In this document: positions 42,669 through 51,540 of the stretch, piece after piece | Position numbering within the stretch: the stretch's first letter is position 1 | Layout: each line of letters opens with the position of its first letter | From: Anaerolineales bacterium | GTDB taxonomy: Bacteria > Chloroflexota > Anaerolineae > 4572-78 > J111 | Length of the DNA: 64,000 bases | Reading direction: 5' to 3' | Assembly: GCA_020634855.1 (NCBI GenBank) | Contig: JACKAU010000004.1 | Span: 62,001 to 126,000, forward strand | Made by a program: the position numbers and the translations under genes | Notes under the pieces: model-generated | What the model was told of the DNA's origin: nothing | What the model saw: only the letters and a program-made list of their open reading frames with translations | The model's database searches: none

Positions 42669-45230
42669 TCAAAGAAGATTCAGCTCACGAGCGCGAATGA
42701 CCGCTTGAGTGCGATTGCTGACGCTCAGTTTGCCATAAATATTATTCGTGTGGGCTTTGACGGTGCCGACCGTCACGATGAGTTGATCGGCGATAGCCTG
42801 ATTAGTGTGCCCCTCGGCTATGAGGTGCAATACCTCCAACTCGCGCGGTGTGAGCGGCTCGATCAGGGCTTGATTGGCTTGGACGGTTTCTGAAAAGGTT
42901 TCCGACGTCGATACGGTCGGTTGAGCGTCGGCCACCAGCGTTTCGGCCAGCCGGCTCAATTCCCGGTGGGCGGTCACGATCAGTTGTTGAAGATCGGGTT
43001 CGGCGGGGACATCGTCGAGAGAAACGGCACAAACATCCAGCCAGTGCCGGGCGCGGTACTGGGTATCAGGTAAACCGGCCGGATGGGTAGCCGCCGTCGC
43101 CAACAGCGGCGCGGCCTGGGAGGCGTGGTGACAGCAGCACAGCAGTTGGCCGACTCCGGTCAGTAGAGACAGCGTCAGTGGCACAAAGCCCATCTCGGCG
43201 GCAATGGACAACCCCTGACTGAAGGAATGCCGGGCGGTTTGAAACGCTTTCAACCCGGTTGCCGCCTGGCCCAGACCGTCAAAGGCTGTCGCCAAGCCGC
43301 CTTTATCGTTGATTTTTTGGTAAATCTCAACACTGCGACGGTACCGCTGCTGGGCCTCCCGATAATTGTTTTGATGTAAAGCCACCTTCCCCAGGTGATT
43401 AAGCGCCACGGCCATACCTTCCCAATCATGAAAAGCTTCGCGCAAAGTATATCCGGCTTCATAATAGGTTTGGGCGGCGGTATAGTTCCCCGATGCCAGC
43501 GCAATACTGCCCAATTCGTGATGACAGTAAGCCAGAAACCAGCGATCCTGAACCTGTTCGGCCGCGGCATAGGCTTGTTCGGCATAGCGCCGGGCCGTAT
43601 CGATCTGGCCCTGGGCAAACGCAATGGTGGCTAGCAAGTAGTTAGCCGTCTGCCGGTTACCAAAAAAATAACCCGGTTTGTGGCTGCGCCGGAGGGCTTG
43701 CTGGGCTAGCTGCTCGGCCTGGGTATAGTCACCCTGAATGGACGCCACCAGGCTGAGCGTCAAGGCGGGATCAAACGTGTGGGCGTTAGGAAACTCCGGA
43801 AACCCCAGCGCTTCAAGATGAGCCATCGCCTGTTCAGAAGTCGTTTGGGCCAGCTCAATCTGCCCCAGGCGGATATAAAACCAGGCCATCCCCACCAGAG
43901 CCTGCGCCGGAAGATCCCGTGTAGCCGGATTCTCACTTTCGACGCCTTCGACCACGGCCTGAAGCATCTCCAAGCCATCGACATACCGAGCCCTAAATTG
44001 ATGATACAAGCTGAGTGGGCACAAGGTCAAGCGAAGTTGATTAAGGAGCCTATATTCGATGGCCGACTGCCAGGCGGCGCGAATATTGTCCAGGTCGGCG
44101 TCGATTTCGGCGCTGGCTTCCAATTGACGACCACCATAAAGCGAGTCAACCCGGTCTGCCACAAATTGAGTATAATAAGTGCAGTGGGCCTGCAAACTGT
44201 CGCTGAGTTGGTCAGGAGTCCGCGCCAGCCGCTCGGTGGCGTATTGGCCCAGTAGTTCGTGCAGCCGGTAACGGTCGTTGGGTTCCCAGTGCAGCAAAGA
44301 TTTATCGACAAAGGCCGTTAACATGGTCAGCGAAGCGCCCGTCACCTGCTCAGCTGCCTCCCGGCGAAATCCGCCCCGGAAGACGGATAGGCGAGCGTAA
44401 ACGGTCTGTTCTGGGGCTGTCAACATCTGCCAAGACTGTTCAAAAATGGCTTGGATACTGCGGTGACGTTCCGGAATATTGCGCAGCCGGGTGTTCAAAA
44501 AGACAAGATTGTGTTGGATTTCAGCCGCGATGGTTCGGCAAGCCATCGTTTTGACCCAGGCCGCAGCCAGTTCCAGCGCCAGCGGCATCCCCCCGACTAA
44601 GCGGCAAATATCAATTACGTCGCTGTATTCGTCGGCCAGTGAAAATGTGTGACGGGCGCGCCGGGCCCGTTCGGCAAAAAGGGCGACGGCGTCATACTGG
44701 CCAGCGCTCTCGGCCGGTTGGGAACCAGGCGGAATCGACAGGCCGGGTACGGCAAAAAGCCACTCCTCTTGCAAATTGAGGGCTTCCCGCGAAGTGACCA
44801 GAATTTTAAGACGAGGCAAGTTGGCCAGGAGGATAGAGATTTGGTTCGCCGCGGCCAGCAGTTGCTCAAAATTATCTAAAACCAGCAGGGTTGCTTGATC
44901 GCTTAAAAATTGACAAATTAAATCAGTCGGCGATTTCTGCCCGGTCAGGGGGAGATCGAGCGCAGCGGCGATGGCCGGCGGCAGGGCTTTGATATCCCGT
45001 ACAGCTTGCAAAGCCACAAAGTAAATGTCACCCTCAAAGTGGCCGGCTGTTGCCGCGGCCGCCAGCCGGGTTTTGCCGATACCCCCCTGACCGACCAGCG
45101 TCACCAGCCGGCAAGCCGGATCGGCCAGAAGCTGGGTCAACTCGACCACTTCTTGCCGGCGACCGATAAAAGGCGTTATTTGCTGCGGAAATTTGTGCGT
45201 TTTTGATAACGCGGCGATAGATTGGTTCAT
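42669..45230 (-). CDS. LuxR-family STAND regulator: NB-ARC-TPR-HTH
   Basis: 853 aa. N-terminal NTPase: FIGRRQEV, Walker A GQGGIGKTRLA (about residue 48) and Walker B LLVLDNFEQLL (about 115). A winged-helix/NB-ARC tail follows, then TPR repeats from about 420 to 760 (e.g. MAVALNHLGKVALHQNNY). A C-terminal LuxR HTH at 790-853 has LTPRELEVLHLIAEGHTNQAIADQLIVTVGTVKAHTNNIYGKL. It is a MalT-like ATP-dependent activator with DNA-binding at the C-terminus, the opposite polarity from the regulator at 7880. The inducer is unknown. The downstream methyltransferase is a candidate target. Confidence 0.92.
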   Translation of the reverse strand: MNQSIAALSKTHKFPQQITPFIGRRQEVVELTQLLADPACRLVTLVGQGGIGKTRLAAAATAGHFEGDIYFVALQAVRDIKALPPAIAAALDLPLTGQKSPTDLICQFLSDQATLLVLDNFEQLLAAANQISILLANLPRLKILVTSREALNLQEEWLFAVPGLSIPPGSQPAESAGQYDAVALFAERARRARHTFSLADEYSDVIDICRLVGGMPLALELAAAWVKTMACRTIAAEIQHNLVFLNTRLRNIPERHRSIQAIFEQSWQMLTAPEQTVYARLSVFRGGFRREAAEQVTGASLTMLTAFVDKSLLHWEPNDRYRLHELLGQYATERLARTPDQLSDSLQAHCTYYTQFVADRVDSLYGGRQLEASAEIDADLDNIRAAWQSAIEYRLLNQLRLTLCPLSLYHQFRARYVDGLEMLQAVVEGVESENPATRDLPAQALVGMAWFYIRLGQIELAQTTSEQAMAHLEALGFPEFPNAHTFDPALTLSLVASIQGDYTQAEQLAQQALRRSHKPGYFFGNRQTANYLLATIAFAQGQIDTARRYAEQAYAAAEQVQDRWFLAYCHHELGSIALASGNYTAAQTYYEAGYTLREAFHDWEGMAVALNHLGKVALHQNNYREAQQRYRRSVEIYQKINDKGGLATAFDGLGQAATGLKAFQTARHSFSQGLSIAAEMGFVPLTLSLLTGVGQLLCCCHHASQAAPLLATAATHPAGLPDTQYRARHWLDVCAVSLDDVPAEPDLQQLIVTAHRELSRLAETLVADAQPTVSTSETFSETVQANQALIEPLTPRELEVLHLIAEGHTNQAIADQLIVTVGTVKAHTNNIYGKLSVSNRTQAVIRARELNLL

Positions 45231-45421
45231 TATCTCAATGCTAACTACCAGGTGACCGGTTTCTGGGACAGACAGGATCGATGCCCGTATTGTAATCGCT
45301 GAACGGATAAATACAAACCACCCGCCGGTAAGCCTCGCAGTAGGAGTTTAGGTTGCTTGACAATAACTTGTTTAGTGATTTAAATTATAAGAAAATAAGC
45401 TAAACAAGGCGAGATGTGACC

Positions 45422-46750
45422 ATGCTACCCTCTCTAGAAGAAGCAATTGCGGCCATTAAAGCCGGGAACAAAGAAAAAGGACGAAAGCTACTGGCCGATA
45501 TTCTCCAGGCCGATCTGGAGAATGAAACGGCCTGGCTGTGGATGTCCAGCGTCGCCAACTCCGACGAGGAGCGTCGCCGGTATCTGAAACGAGTGTTGGA
45601 GATCAATCCTGATAACGCTGCGGCCCAACGGGGCTTGGCGATGTTGAAGCAGAAGCGGACCCAATCGAAACCGACGGCTCCGCCGCCCCCAGGCGGGCTA
45701 AGTGCGCGTTTGGGCGCTGCACCGCCAGCCTCACCGGACCCGGTTCCACCTCCCAAAGCTGAGGAACCACCTCCGCCGCCCCCGCCTCAACCGGTCGAAC
45801 CGTCCGAGCTAACGCTCAAAGATGAGTTACTCCCCCCACCTATTGAGAAACCGGCGGCCAGAAAATCGGTTCAACCTGACGCGCCGCCGCCCAGATCCAC
45901 GACGGATGACCTGATCTCGGAACTGCGAGGCAGCCCGCCGCCGGTAGTGGACGAGACTCCTCCGGTCGAAGAGGAGCCGCCGGATGAGGAGTCGCCCAAA
46001 AAACCGGCCCAACCCAAGGGCGATGGGGTCATTGCTTTTTTGAACAGTGAACGCGGGATTTTTACCCTGATCGCTGCCACCGTAGCCATTGTACTGGCCC
46101 TGGCTGCCTGTGTGGTACTCAATCTTGTCTTTCAGCCATTGGCCCAACAGCTTTCCCCCACGGTAGCCGCCGCGCTGGGCACCGACACGCCGACAGCAAC
46201 CTTCACCCCTTCGGTCACTCCTTCGCCCACCTCAACGGCAACACCGACCAGCACTCCCACCCTGACGCCCTCGCCGCTGAGTACTCGCGTCGTCGTCGAT
46301 ACGCCGACCGTGACGCCAACCCTGACCCGCACCCCCACTCCCGACCGCAGCCAACAAAACGGGCAGGTGATCGGCGTTTCATCGGGCGATACCATTACCG
46401 TCCTGCTGGATGGGCAAGAAGTGGTAGTCAAGTATCTCGGCATCGACGCGCCGGCGGTCAACGATCCGGCTCTGGGTACAGAACCGCTCGGTGAGGAGGC
46501 GTTGGCGGCCAATCGAATTTTGGTTGAAGGCAAAGAGGTTCGATTGGAAATGGATGTCAGCGACACCGACGAAAGCGGCCGGCTGCTGCGCTACGTTTTT
46601 GTGGATGATAAGATGGTGAATGAGATCCTGCTGCGGCAGGGCGCAGCCCGGCTCATCTTAACGCCGCCCGATATCAAATACGGCGCTCAGTTGGAAGCAG
46701 CCGAACAAGACGCTCGCGCTCGCGGGGTTGGGATTTGGGGATTGCAATAA
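45422..46750 (+). CDS. Membrane-anchored SNase-like protein with TPR-like head
   Basis: 442 aa from ATG 45422 (AGGCGAG 8 nt upstream; a GTG at 45416 is too close to it). Residues 1-80 form a TPR-like helical pair. A Pro/Glu-rich stretch (about 80-215), one TM (about 218-240) and a Thr/Pro linker follow. The SNase domain runs from about 318 to the end (VSSGDTITVLLDG; ESGRLLRYVFVDD; ARARGVGIWG). The SNase catalytic set is incomplete: the first Arg position is Lys (VKYLGIDAP) and the Glu after Pro is Ala, while the GR-LRY Arg remains. It may bind nucleic acid outside the cell rather than cut it. Confidence 0.8.
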   Translation: MLPSLEEAIAAIKAGNKEKGRKLLADILQADLENETAWLWMSSVANSDEERRRYLKRVLEINPDNAAAQRGLAMLKQKRTQSKPTAPPPPGGLSARLGAAPPASPDPVPPPKAEEPPPPPPPQPVEPSELTLKDELLPPPIEKPAARKSVQPDAPPPRSTTDDLISELRGSPPPVVDETPPVEEEPPDEESPKKPAQPKGDGVIAFLNSERGIFTLIAATVAIVLALAACVVLNLVFQPLAQQLSPTVAAALGTDTPTATFTPSVTPSPTSTATPTSTPTLTPSPLSTRVVVDTPTVTPTLTRTPTPDRSQQNGQVIGVSSGDTITVLLDGQEVVVKYLGIDAPAVNDPALGTEPLGEEALAANRILVEGKEVRLEMDVSDTDESGRLLRYVFVDDKMVNEILLRQGAARLILTPPDIKYGAQLEAAEQDARARGVGIWGLQ

Positions 46751-46753
46751 AAT

Positions 46754-46815
46754 ACGCAGGGCGTGGAATGTAGGGCGTGATCTTCACGTGCCATATCCCA
46801 CGTCCCGCGTTTTTT
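46754..46815 (+). terminator. Complex terminator-like hairpin after the SNase-like gene
   Basis: Outer arms (ACGCAGGGCGTGG; CCCACGTCCCGCGT) and an inner AGGGCGTGA/TCACGTGCC hairpin are followed by T6. It lies 3 nt after the stop codon. Confidence 0.65.
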
Positions 46816-46816
46816 A

Positions 46817-46882
46817 GCCACGAATCACACAAATTTTACTAATTATTTCTTGTTTTTTGTGTCAATTCGTGCCATTCGTGGC
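46817..46882. repeat. Inverted repeat GCCACGAAT...ATTCGTGGC
   Basis: The 9-nt ends are perfect. Inside, CACACAAA pairs with TTTGTGTCA and an extra ATTCGTG copy is present. It is non-coding and probably a dispersed mini-repeat. Confidence 0.6.
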
Positions 46883-46922
46883 TGATTTTGTTCTTCCGGT
46901 GTGTCAACTGCGTAAGTCCTCG

Positions 46923-49472
46923 TTACGATACTCTGGGGATTCGGGCCAGCAGTTCGCTGACCACCTCATAATTAACCGTGCCGAGATTTTCGGCCACCTC
47001 TTCGGCGGTAATCCGCTCATTACCTTGCTCACCGATCAACACCACCTCATCGCCTTGCCGAACATTGGGGATGTGGGTCACATCAATGGCGCACTGGTCC
47101 ATGCTAACTCGGCCCACCAGTGGCGCTCGCTGCCCTTTGACCAGCACCTCGCCCCAAGTTCGCGGCGAACGGCGAAAGCCGTCGGCGTACCCGACCGGGA
47201 TAATGGCGATGGTCTCGATGCCGGTGGTACGATAGATAGCCCCGTAGCCGATGGGGCTGTCAGGCGGCAGAGTTTTTACCTGCCCCACGGTCGATTTGAA
47301 GGTCAACGCTGGCTGGAAGCCCGCCGGCAGCCGGGTGGTTTTCGACGGCGGCAGGCCGAAAATACCAATGCCGGGGCGCACCATATCGAACCGCGACTCA
47401 GGCAGGTTGAGCAATCCAGCCGTATTGGCGGCGTGAACCAGCGGTGGACGCAGGCCGGCCTGTTCAAGTTGCTCCAGGAGCTGATTTAGGTTGCTCAATT
47501 GATCGAACGTCTGCGTCAGGTCAGCTTCATCGGCAGTGGCGAAATGGGTGTAGAGGCCCTCAATTCTCAACCCCGGCAGTTTAGCAATTTTCTCCATAAA
47601 AGGCCGTACTTGATCAGGTAGTAACCCCAGCCTCCCCATGCCGGTATCGGCCTTAATGTGAATCAAGGCATCTTTGTTGAGGTCGGCCGCGGCTTTACTA
47701 AAAGCGCGCGCGATTTCCTCAGAAAAGACGGTGGCGCTGACATTGTAGCGAATCGCCTCGTGGGTTTGCCAGGCCGGCATATAACTCATCACCAAAATCG
47801 GCGCGTCAATGCCCATTTTTCGCAGGGCGATAGCCTCACCCAGCGTCGCCACGCCCACCCAACTGACGCCGTTGTTGAGCGCGGTCCGGGCCACTTTGAC
47901 AATGCCGTGACCGTAAGCATCAGCTTTAAGGATCGCCATGACTTTGGCCGGAGCGGCCAGCTTGGCCAGCAAACTGACGTTATTGGCGATAGCATCCAGA
48001 TCGATCTCCACCCAGGTGGGGCGGGCCGGTTGGGCCGAACGCACTTTCTCCCAGCCGGAGTCCTGCCGCACCAACCGTTTCTGATCGCGATCAGGCTCGG
48101 CCAGCAGGTGTTTAACCACTCGCTCCATACGGGTGGCAATACCGCCTTTAACCAATATTACCGTGTGCGGCGAGAGCAAATCTTGCACGGCAGCGGCGGC
48201 GTCGGCGCTGGTGAAGGTAACGTTCACGGCGTGCTGCCCTAGCCCGGCCTCGTGTTCCAATGCGGCCGCAGCGATACTTTGAGCCGCTTCACCTTTGGTC
48301 ACCAATCGCTGGACACGGGTGGCCGCATAAACGCCGATTTGCCGGTGGGCCTCTTCTTCACTATCACCCAAATCCGACATATCACCCAAAATAGCGACCT
48401 TGTTGGCCCCAGGTAGTTCGGCCAGCGTATCGAGCGCAACCATCGTCGCTTCGGGGCTGGCGTTGAAGGAGTCATCCAAAATCAGCGTTCCCTTTTTACC
48501 GGGCAAAAGATTCATCCGGCCGGGAATACGCGGCTGCTGTTTGAGGGCGGCCAGCGCCGTTTCAGGCGCAATATGGAAAACAAGGCCGACAGCCACGGCC
48601 GCCAGCACCGGGTAAATTTGGTGCCGGCCCAACAGCGGCGTAAAGCCGGGATACGTCTGGCCCTCGTAATGCAGCGTGAAACTCAAGCCGTTGGACGATA
48701 CCTTGAGATTGTCGGCTCGCAGGTCGGCCCCCCGTTTGAGGCCGAAGGTGATGATACGAGCCTGGGTGCGTGGTACCATACCGGCCACGCGAGGATCATC
48801 GGCATTAAGAATAGCCGAGCCGGTAAAAGGCAAAGCTTCGATCAAAGCGCCTTTTTCGGCGGCAATATTATTAAGCGATCCCATCACACTTAGGTGGGTG
48901 CGGTTGATGGCGGTGATTACGCCTACTTCGGGTTTGGCAATTTGGGTCAGCGAACGAATTTCGCCAAAGGTGTCGGAGGCCATTTCCAATACAGCAATCT
49001 CCTGACCGGGTTCGATTTTTCCCAGAGCAATCGGCAGACCGTACCGGCTGTTGTAACTACCCTGATTTTTGAAAACGGAATATTTTTCTTGCAGCACCAA
49101 GGCAATCGCTTCCTTAGCGGTCGTTTTGCCGGACGAGCCGGTCACCCCAATGACCCGAGGATGATACTTCTGTAAAATATGAGCGGCATAGTCGGTGAGA
49201 GCCTTCTGGATATCGGGCACGATAATAGTGGTCGCCTGATATCCGTTTTGCGGCAGAGCGTCCTGATCTTCGCACAAGATGCCGGCTGCGCCTTGCTCCA
49301 GCGCAGCAGTAATGTAATCATGCCCGTCGCCGGTAGTGGTTTTGACGGCCAAAAATAACTCGCCGGCATTCATTCGCCGCGAGTCAAAAGCAAACGCGGG
49401 AAACTCGGAGACCGGCCCGTTGTTTTGGACCTGCCCTTTGGTGGCTTCAATTAGGTCTTGAAGATATATCAC
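46923..49472 (-). CDS. murF-alr: Bifunctional MurF ligase-alanine racemase fusion
   Basis: 849 aa from GTG 49472, which has AAAGGAG 7 nt upstream; codons further upstream lack a site. Residues 1-455 are UDP-MurNAc-tripeptide:D-Ala-D-Ala ligase: ATP loop GVTGSSGKTT, EMASDTFGEI and DDSFNASP. Residues 485-849 are alanine racemase: AILKADAYGHG with the PLP lysine, the D/H site RPGIGIFG, and the catalytic Tyr in IGYGAIYRT. The fusion puts L-to-D alanine conversion and use of D-Ala-D-Ala in one polypeptide. A D-Ala-D-Ala ligase is still needed and is not in this window. Similar fusions are known in Bacteroidota. Confidence 0.95.
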   Translation of the reverse strand: MIYLQDLIEATKGQVQNNGPVSEFPAFAFDSRRMNAGELFLAVKTTTGDGHDYITAALEQGAAGILCEDQDALPQNGYQATTIIVPDIQKALTDYAAHILQKYHPRVIGVTGSSGKTTAKEAIALVLQEKYSVFKNQGSYNSRYGLPIALGKIEPGQEIAVLEMASDTFGEIRSLTQIAKPEVGVITAINRTHLSVMGSLNNIAAEKGALIEALPFTGSAILNADDPRVAGMVPRTQARIITFGLKRGADLRADNLKVSSNGLSFTLHYEGQTYPGFTPLLGRHQIYPVLAAVAVGLVFHIAPETALAALKQQPRIPGRMNLLPGKKGTLILDDSFNASPEATMVALDTLAELPGANKVAILGDMSDLGDSEEEAHRQIGVYAATRVQRLVTKGEAAQSIAAAALEHEAGLGQHAVNVTFTSADAAAAVQDLLSPHTVILVKGGIATRMERVVKHLLAEPDRDQKRLVRQDSGWEKVRSAQPARPTWVEIDLDAIANNVSLLAKLAAPAKVMAILKADAYGHGIVKVARTALNNGVSWVGVATLGEAIALRKMGIDAPILVMSYMPAWQTHEAIRYNVSATVFSEEIARAFSKAAADLNKDALIHIKADTGMGRLGLLPDQVRPFMEKIAKLPGLRIEGLYTHFATADEADLTQTFDQLSNLNQLLEQLEQAGLRPPLVHAANTAGLLNLPESRFDMVRPGIGIFGLPPSKTTRLPAGFQPALTFKSTVGQVKTLPPDSPIGYGAIYRTTGIETIAIIPVGYADGFRRSPRTWGEVLVKGQRAPLVGRVSMDQCAIDVTHIPNVRQGDEVVLIGEQGNERITAEEVAENLGTVNYEVVSELLARIPRVS

Positions 49473-49812
49473 AATAAACTCCTTTTGAGTCCGGTGGGGA
49501 TATACCACCCACGACTAAAATAGACAACCGGCACCTACACGAACTTAACCACCATCGCTAAATTCGCCTAAAGTGCCGGCCCCACAGTTGACAACCGAGA
49601 TCGCTCACCGATCAACAGTAAACGACTCGTCAAAATTTAACTAACAATTTTACCAGGAATCGGTCGATGGAACAATAAGACAAAAGTAAAATTGACAATT
49701 TTTTTGTGTCCAACGACAATGGCAGCTATCAATTTATCCAACTTGTCCCACTTTTGGTACAAAACTGTCTCATTTTTGCGACAGACATACGGCCTTGATT
49801 TTGCTAAAATAG

Positions 49813-49923
49813 GGTTAGTTTGATAGTGAGCTGATTTGATAGTTGGTGGGTTTGATCGCTCGCTGATTCGATGGTTGACCGGCAACCGACCAACTGTCTA
49901 CGCACGCAACTATCAAACTAACC
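49813..49923. repeat. Inverted repeat in GATT/TTGG low-complexity DNA
   Basis: GGTTAGTTTGATAGT at 49813-49827 is exactly complementary to 49909-49923. The interior is a degenerate TGATTTGATAGTTGG tract. It lies immediately upstream of the trmO-like gene start. Confidence 0.7.
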
Positions 49924-49955
49924 ATCCACCCAACTATTTACCGAGGAGAAGAATT

Positions 49956-50678
49956 GTGAACCGAACCATTTGCCTAACACCGATTGGATTTGTGCGAAGT
50001 CAATTTACCCAGAATACTCCCCCGGAAGCGATGCGCCGAGTCCCAGCCCAAATCGTTATCGAGCCGGAATTTGAGCCGGGGTTGATGGGGTTACAACCGG
50101 GGCAAGATATTCAGGTTCTCTTCAACTTCAATAAAATTGACTCTGAAGAAATTCATCTACACCTGCATCCGCGCCACAATCCGGCCAATCCGCTGGCCGG
50201 CGTGTTTGCCACACGCAGCCAATTTCGTCCCAACCAAATCGGCGCGACGGTGACTTGTATCGAGCGAATTGAAGGGAATGTATTGACCGTAATCGGCTTA
50301 GATGCTCAAGACGGGACGCCGGTGCTGGATATTAAACCCCATATTCCCTATTTCGATGCCGCTACGACTCAACAGCAGTTTGAGGCCCGAGAAGTAACCA
50401 GTTTGGATGAAGCGCGAGACATGATCGATATGATCGACGCGGAGATCATCCGGCTGTTCGGCAATCGCGCCGGATTTGTCAAACAAGTGGTTCGTTTCAA
50501 GCATCGCCCGGAGGATGTCCCTGCCCCGGAGCGATACGCCGCCGTGATGCAAACGCGACGGCAGATGGCCGAAGCCGCCGGCTTAAACCCCGATATCATC
50601 GAGGGCATGTATAAGCTGCTGGTCGATAACTTTATAAAGGAAGAGATAGAGATTATTCGGCAACGTGAGAGGGGGTAG
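49956..50678 (+). CDS. TrmO-type tRNA methyltransferase fused to chorismate mutase-like domain
   Basis: 240 aa from GTG 49956 with GAGGAG about 8 nt upstream. Residues 1-140 are a TsaA/TrmO domain (LTPIGFVRS; LHPRHNPANPLAGVFATRSQFRPNQIG; VIGLDAQDGTPVLDIKPHIPYFD), which adds N6-methyl to t6A37 of tRNA with SAM. Residues 150-237 read like AroQ/PchB chorismate mutase or isochorismate pyruvate lyase: LDEARDMIDMIDAEIIRLFGNRAGFVKQVVRFK, PAPERYAAV, GLNPDIIEGMY. The helix-1 Arg usually found in AroQ (R..ID.ID) is present as EARDMIDMID. It is a fusion I do not know from characterised proteins. Confidence 0.82.
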   Translation: MNRTICLTPIGFVRSQFTQNTPPEAMRRVPAQIVIEPEFEPGLMGLQPGQDIQVLFNFNKIDSEEIHLHLHPRHNPANPLAGVFATRSQFRPNQIGATVTCIERIEGNVLTVIGLDAQDGTPVLDIKPHIPYFDAATTQQQFEAREVTSLDEARDMIDMIDAEIIRLFGNRAGFVKQVVRFKHRPEDVPAPERYAAVMQTRRQMAEAAGLNPDIIEGMYKLLVDNFIKEEIEIIRQRERG

Positions 50679-50685
50679 GAGGTTG

Positions 50686-50712
50686 GTTAGTTAGATGGTT
50701 AGTTGGTTGGCC
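50686..50712. repeat. GGTTGGTTAG low-complexity tract
   Basis: Tandem degenerate GGTT/AGTT units right after the stop at 50678, of the same family as 918-975. Confidence 0.6.
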
Positions 50713-50749
50713 GTTGAGAAGGAGATTAAAAAATTCGAGGGGGCTAATA

Positions 50750-50764
50750 CGACAAAATTTGTCG
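50750..50764. promoter_or_regulatory. Palindrome CGACAAA-A-TTTGTCG
   Basis: A perfect 15-nt inverted repeat ends 10 nt before the -35 of the tRNA promoter. Symmetry and position suggest an operator or an UP-like element, but there is no further evidence. Confidence 0.4.
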
Positions 50765-50774
50765 CCAAATCGAA

Positions 50775-50803
50775 TTGACGAGGCCCAAAATTTGCAGTAT
50801 AAT
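50775..50803 (+). promoter_or_regulatory. Strong promoter of the tRNA-Leu/tRNA-His pair
   Basis: TTGACG, a 17-nt spacer and a perfect TATAAT, 25 nt upstream of the mature tRNA-Leu 5' end. Confidence 0.8.
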
Positions 50804-50827
50804 ACACTTCTGTTAAATGGAAGCCGC

Positions 50828-50911
50828 GCCGAAGTGGCGGAATAGGCAGACGCGCTACGTTCAGGGCGTAGTGGGCATTGGCCCGTGTGGGTTCGACTCC
50901 CACCTTCGGCA
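50828..50911 (+). tRNA. tRNA-Leu (CAG anticodon)
   Basis: 84 nt. The acceptor GCCGAAG pairs with CTTCGGC, discriminator A. The anticodon stem CTACG/CGTAG holds loop TTCAGGG, giving anticodon CAG (reads CUG). A long variable arm (TGGGCATTGGCCC region) marks a class II tRNA. The T loop GTTCGACTC is normal. CCA is not encoded. Confidence 0.95.
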
Positions 50912-50926
50912 TCAATTGATCAATAT

Positions 50927-50999
50927 GGTGGCTATGGCTCAATGGTAGAGCACCTGGTTGTGGCCCAGGAGGTTGTGGGTTCGAGCCCCACTAGCCACC
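50927..50999 (+). tRNA. tRNA-His (GTG anticodon)
   Basis: G at position -1 (50927) faces C73 (50999), the hallmark of tRNA-His. The acceptor GTGGCTA/TAGCCAC, anticodon loop TTGTGGC in stem CTGG/CCAG, and T arm GTGGG-TTCGAGC-CCCAC are all intact. CCA is not encoded. It lies 15 nt after tRNA-Leu, so both share one transcript. Confidence 0.95.
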
Positions 51000-51008
51000 C
51001 TCCGATAA

Positions 51009-51044
51009 AGTGCAATTGAGCAGCAATCTCGATTGCGCTTTTTT
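51009..51044 (+). terminator. Rho-independent terminator of the tRNA operon
   Basis: AGTGCAATTGAG pairs with CTCGATTGCGCT (two G-U pairs), with a 7-nt loop and T6. Confidence 0.85.
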
Positions 51045-51057
51045 GTTGCCAAGTCAT

Positions 51058-51085
51058 GGAACGTGGTTTAAATGAGACACGTTCC
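51058..51085. repeat. Short hairpin GGAACGTG/CACGTTCC
   Basis: 8-bp perfect arms with a 12-nt loop, just past the stop of the RusA-like gene (minus). It is followed by CACGTCC-type sequence seen also at about 46795-46805. Confidence 0.5.
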
Positions 51086-51090
51086 ACGTC

Positions 51091-51540
51091 CTACGTGCCG
51101 CTCCCTTCATCATTCTCTTCCAAATAGACATACTCATCATCAAACTGCCACTCCGGAATCGCTTCCAGTTCCACCTCGACGCGGGGGTTGTTGGGGGCGA
51201 TGCGTTTAACCAGATGAATATCGACGACGCGGTTGTCGTTGATGCCTAACGCATCCAGCAAGGCATCCTGCGTAATTTTGAGACCACCGTCCAGATCGCG
51301 GCGAAGCGGGGTTTCAAAGTAAAAATCCAAGAAAAGCCCAATCCAACCGGCTCCAAGAGCGGCGATAAATTCATCGGTCAGAATTTGATCGACCCGCATG
51401 CGATGAACCAAACGCCGCACATTACGTTTGAAAGTTGCGTGTTCTTTTGATAGCACCCGCCGGTTGCCCACCCGGGTATATTGATCGTTAATACTGGGCG
51501 GCAGCGGCAGCGCAAATCGTACACGTTGAATATCGGACAT
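51091..51540 (-). CDS. RusA-like Holliday junction resolvase family protein
   Basis: 149 aa from ATG 51540 with AAAGGTG 8 nt upstream; an ATG 10 codons earlier lacks a site. LPLPPSINDQYTRVGNRRVLSK is the RusA N-terminal motif. RRDLDGGLKITQDALLDALGINDNRVVDIHLVKR carries the two catalytic aspartates (D in DLDG and D in IND) in the family pattern. RusA enzymes resolve four-way DNA junctions as dimers. The family is often phage-derived, but no other phage gene is near. Confidence 0.85.
   Translation of the reverse strand: MSDIQRVRFALPLPPSINDQYTRVGNRRVLSKEHATFKRNVRRLVHRMRVDQILTDEFIAALGAGWIGLFLDFYFETPLRRDLDGGLKITQDALLDALGINDNRVVDIHLVKRIAPNNPRVEVELEAIPEWQFDDEYVYLEENDEGSGT

Noticed and set aside
51091..51540. 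Prophage remnant suggested by the RusA-like gene
   Set aside because: No other phage gene, integrase or att duplication near the adjacent tRNAs; tRNA 3' ends are not repeated nearby.
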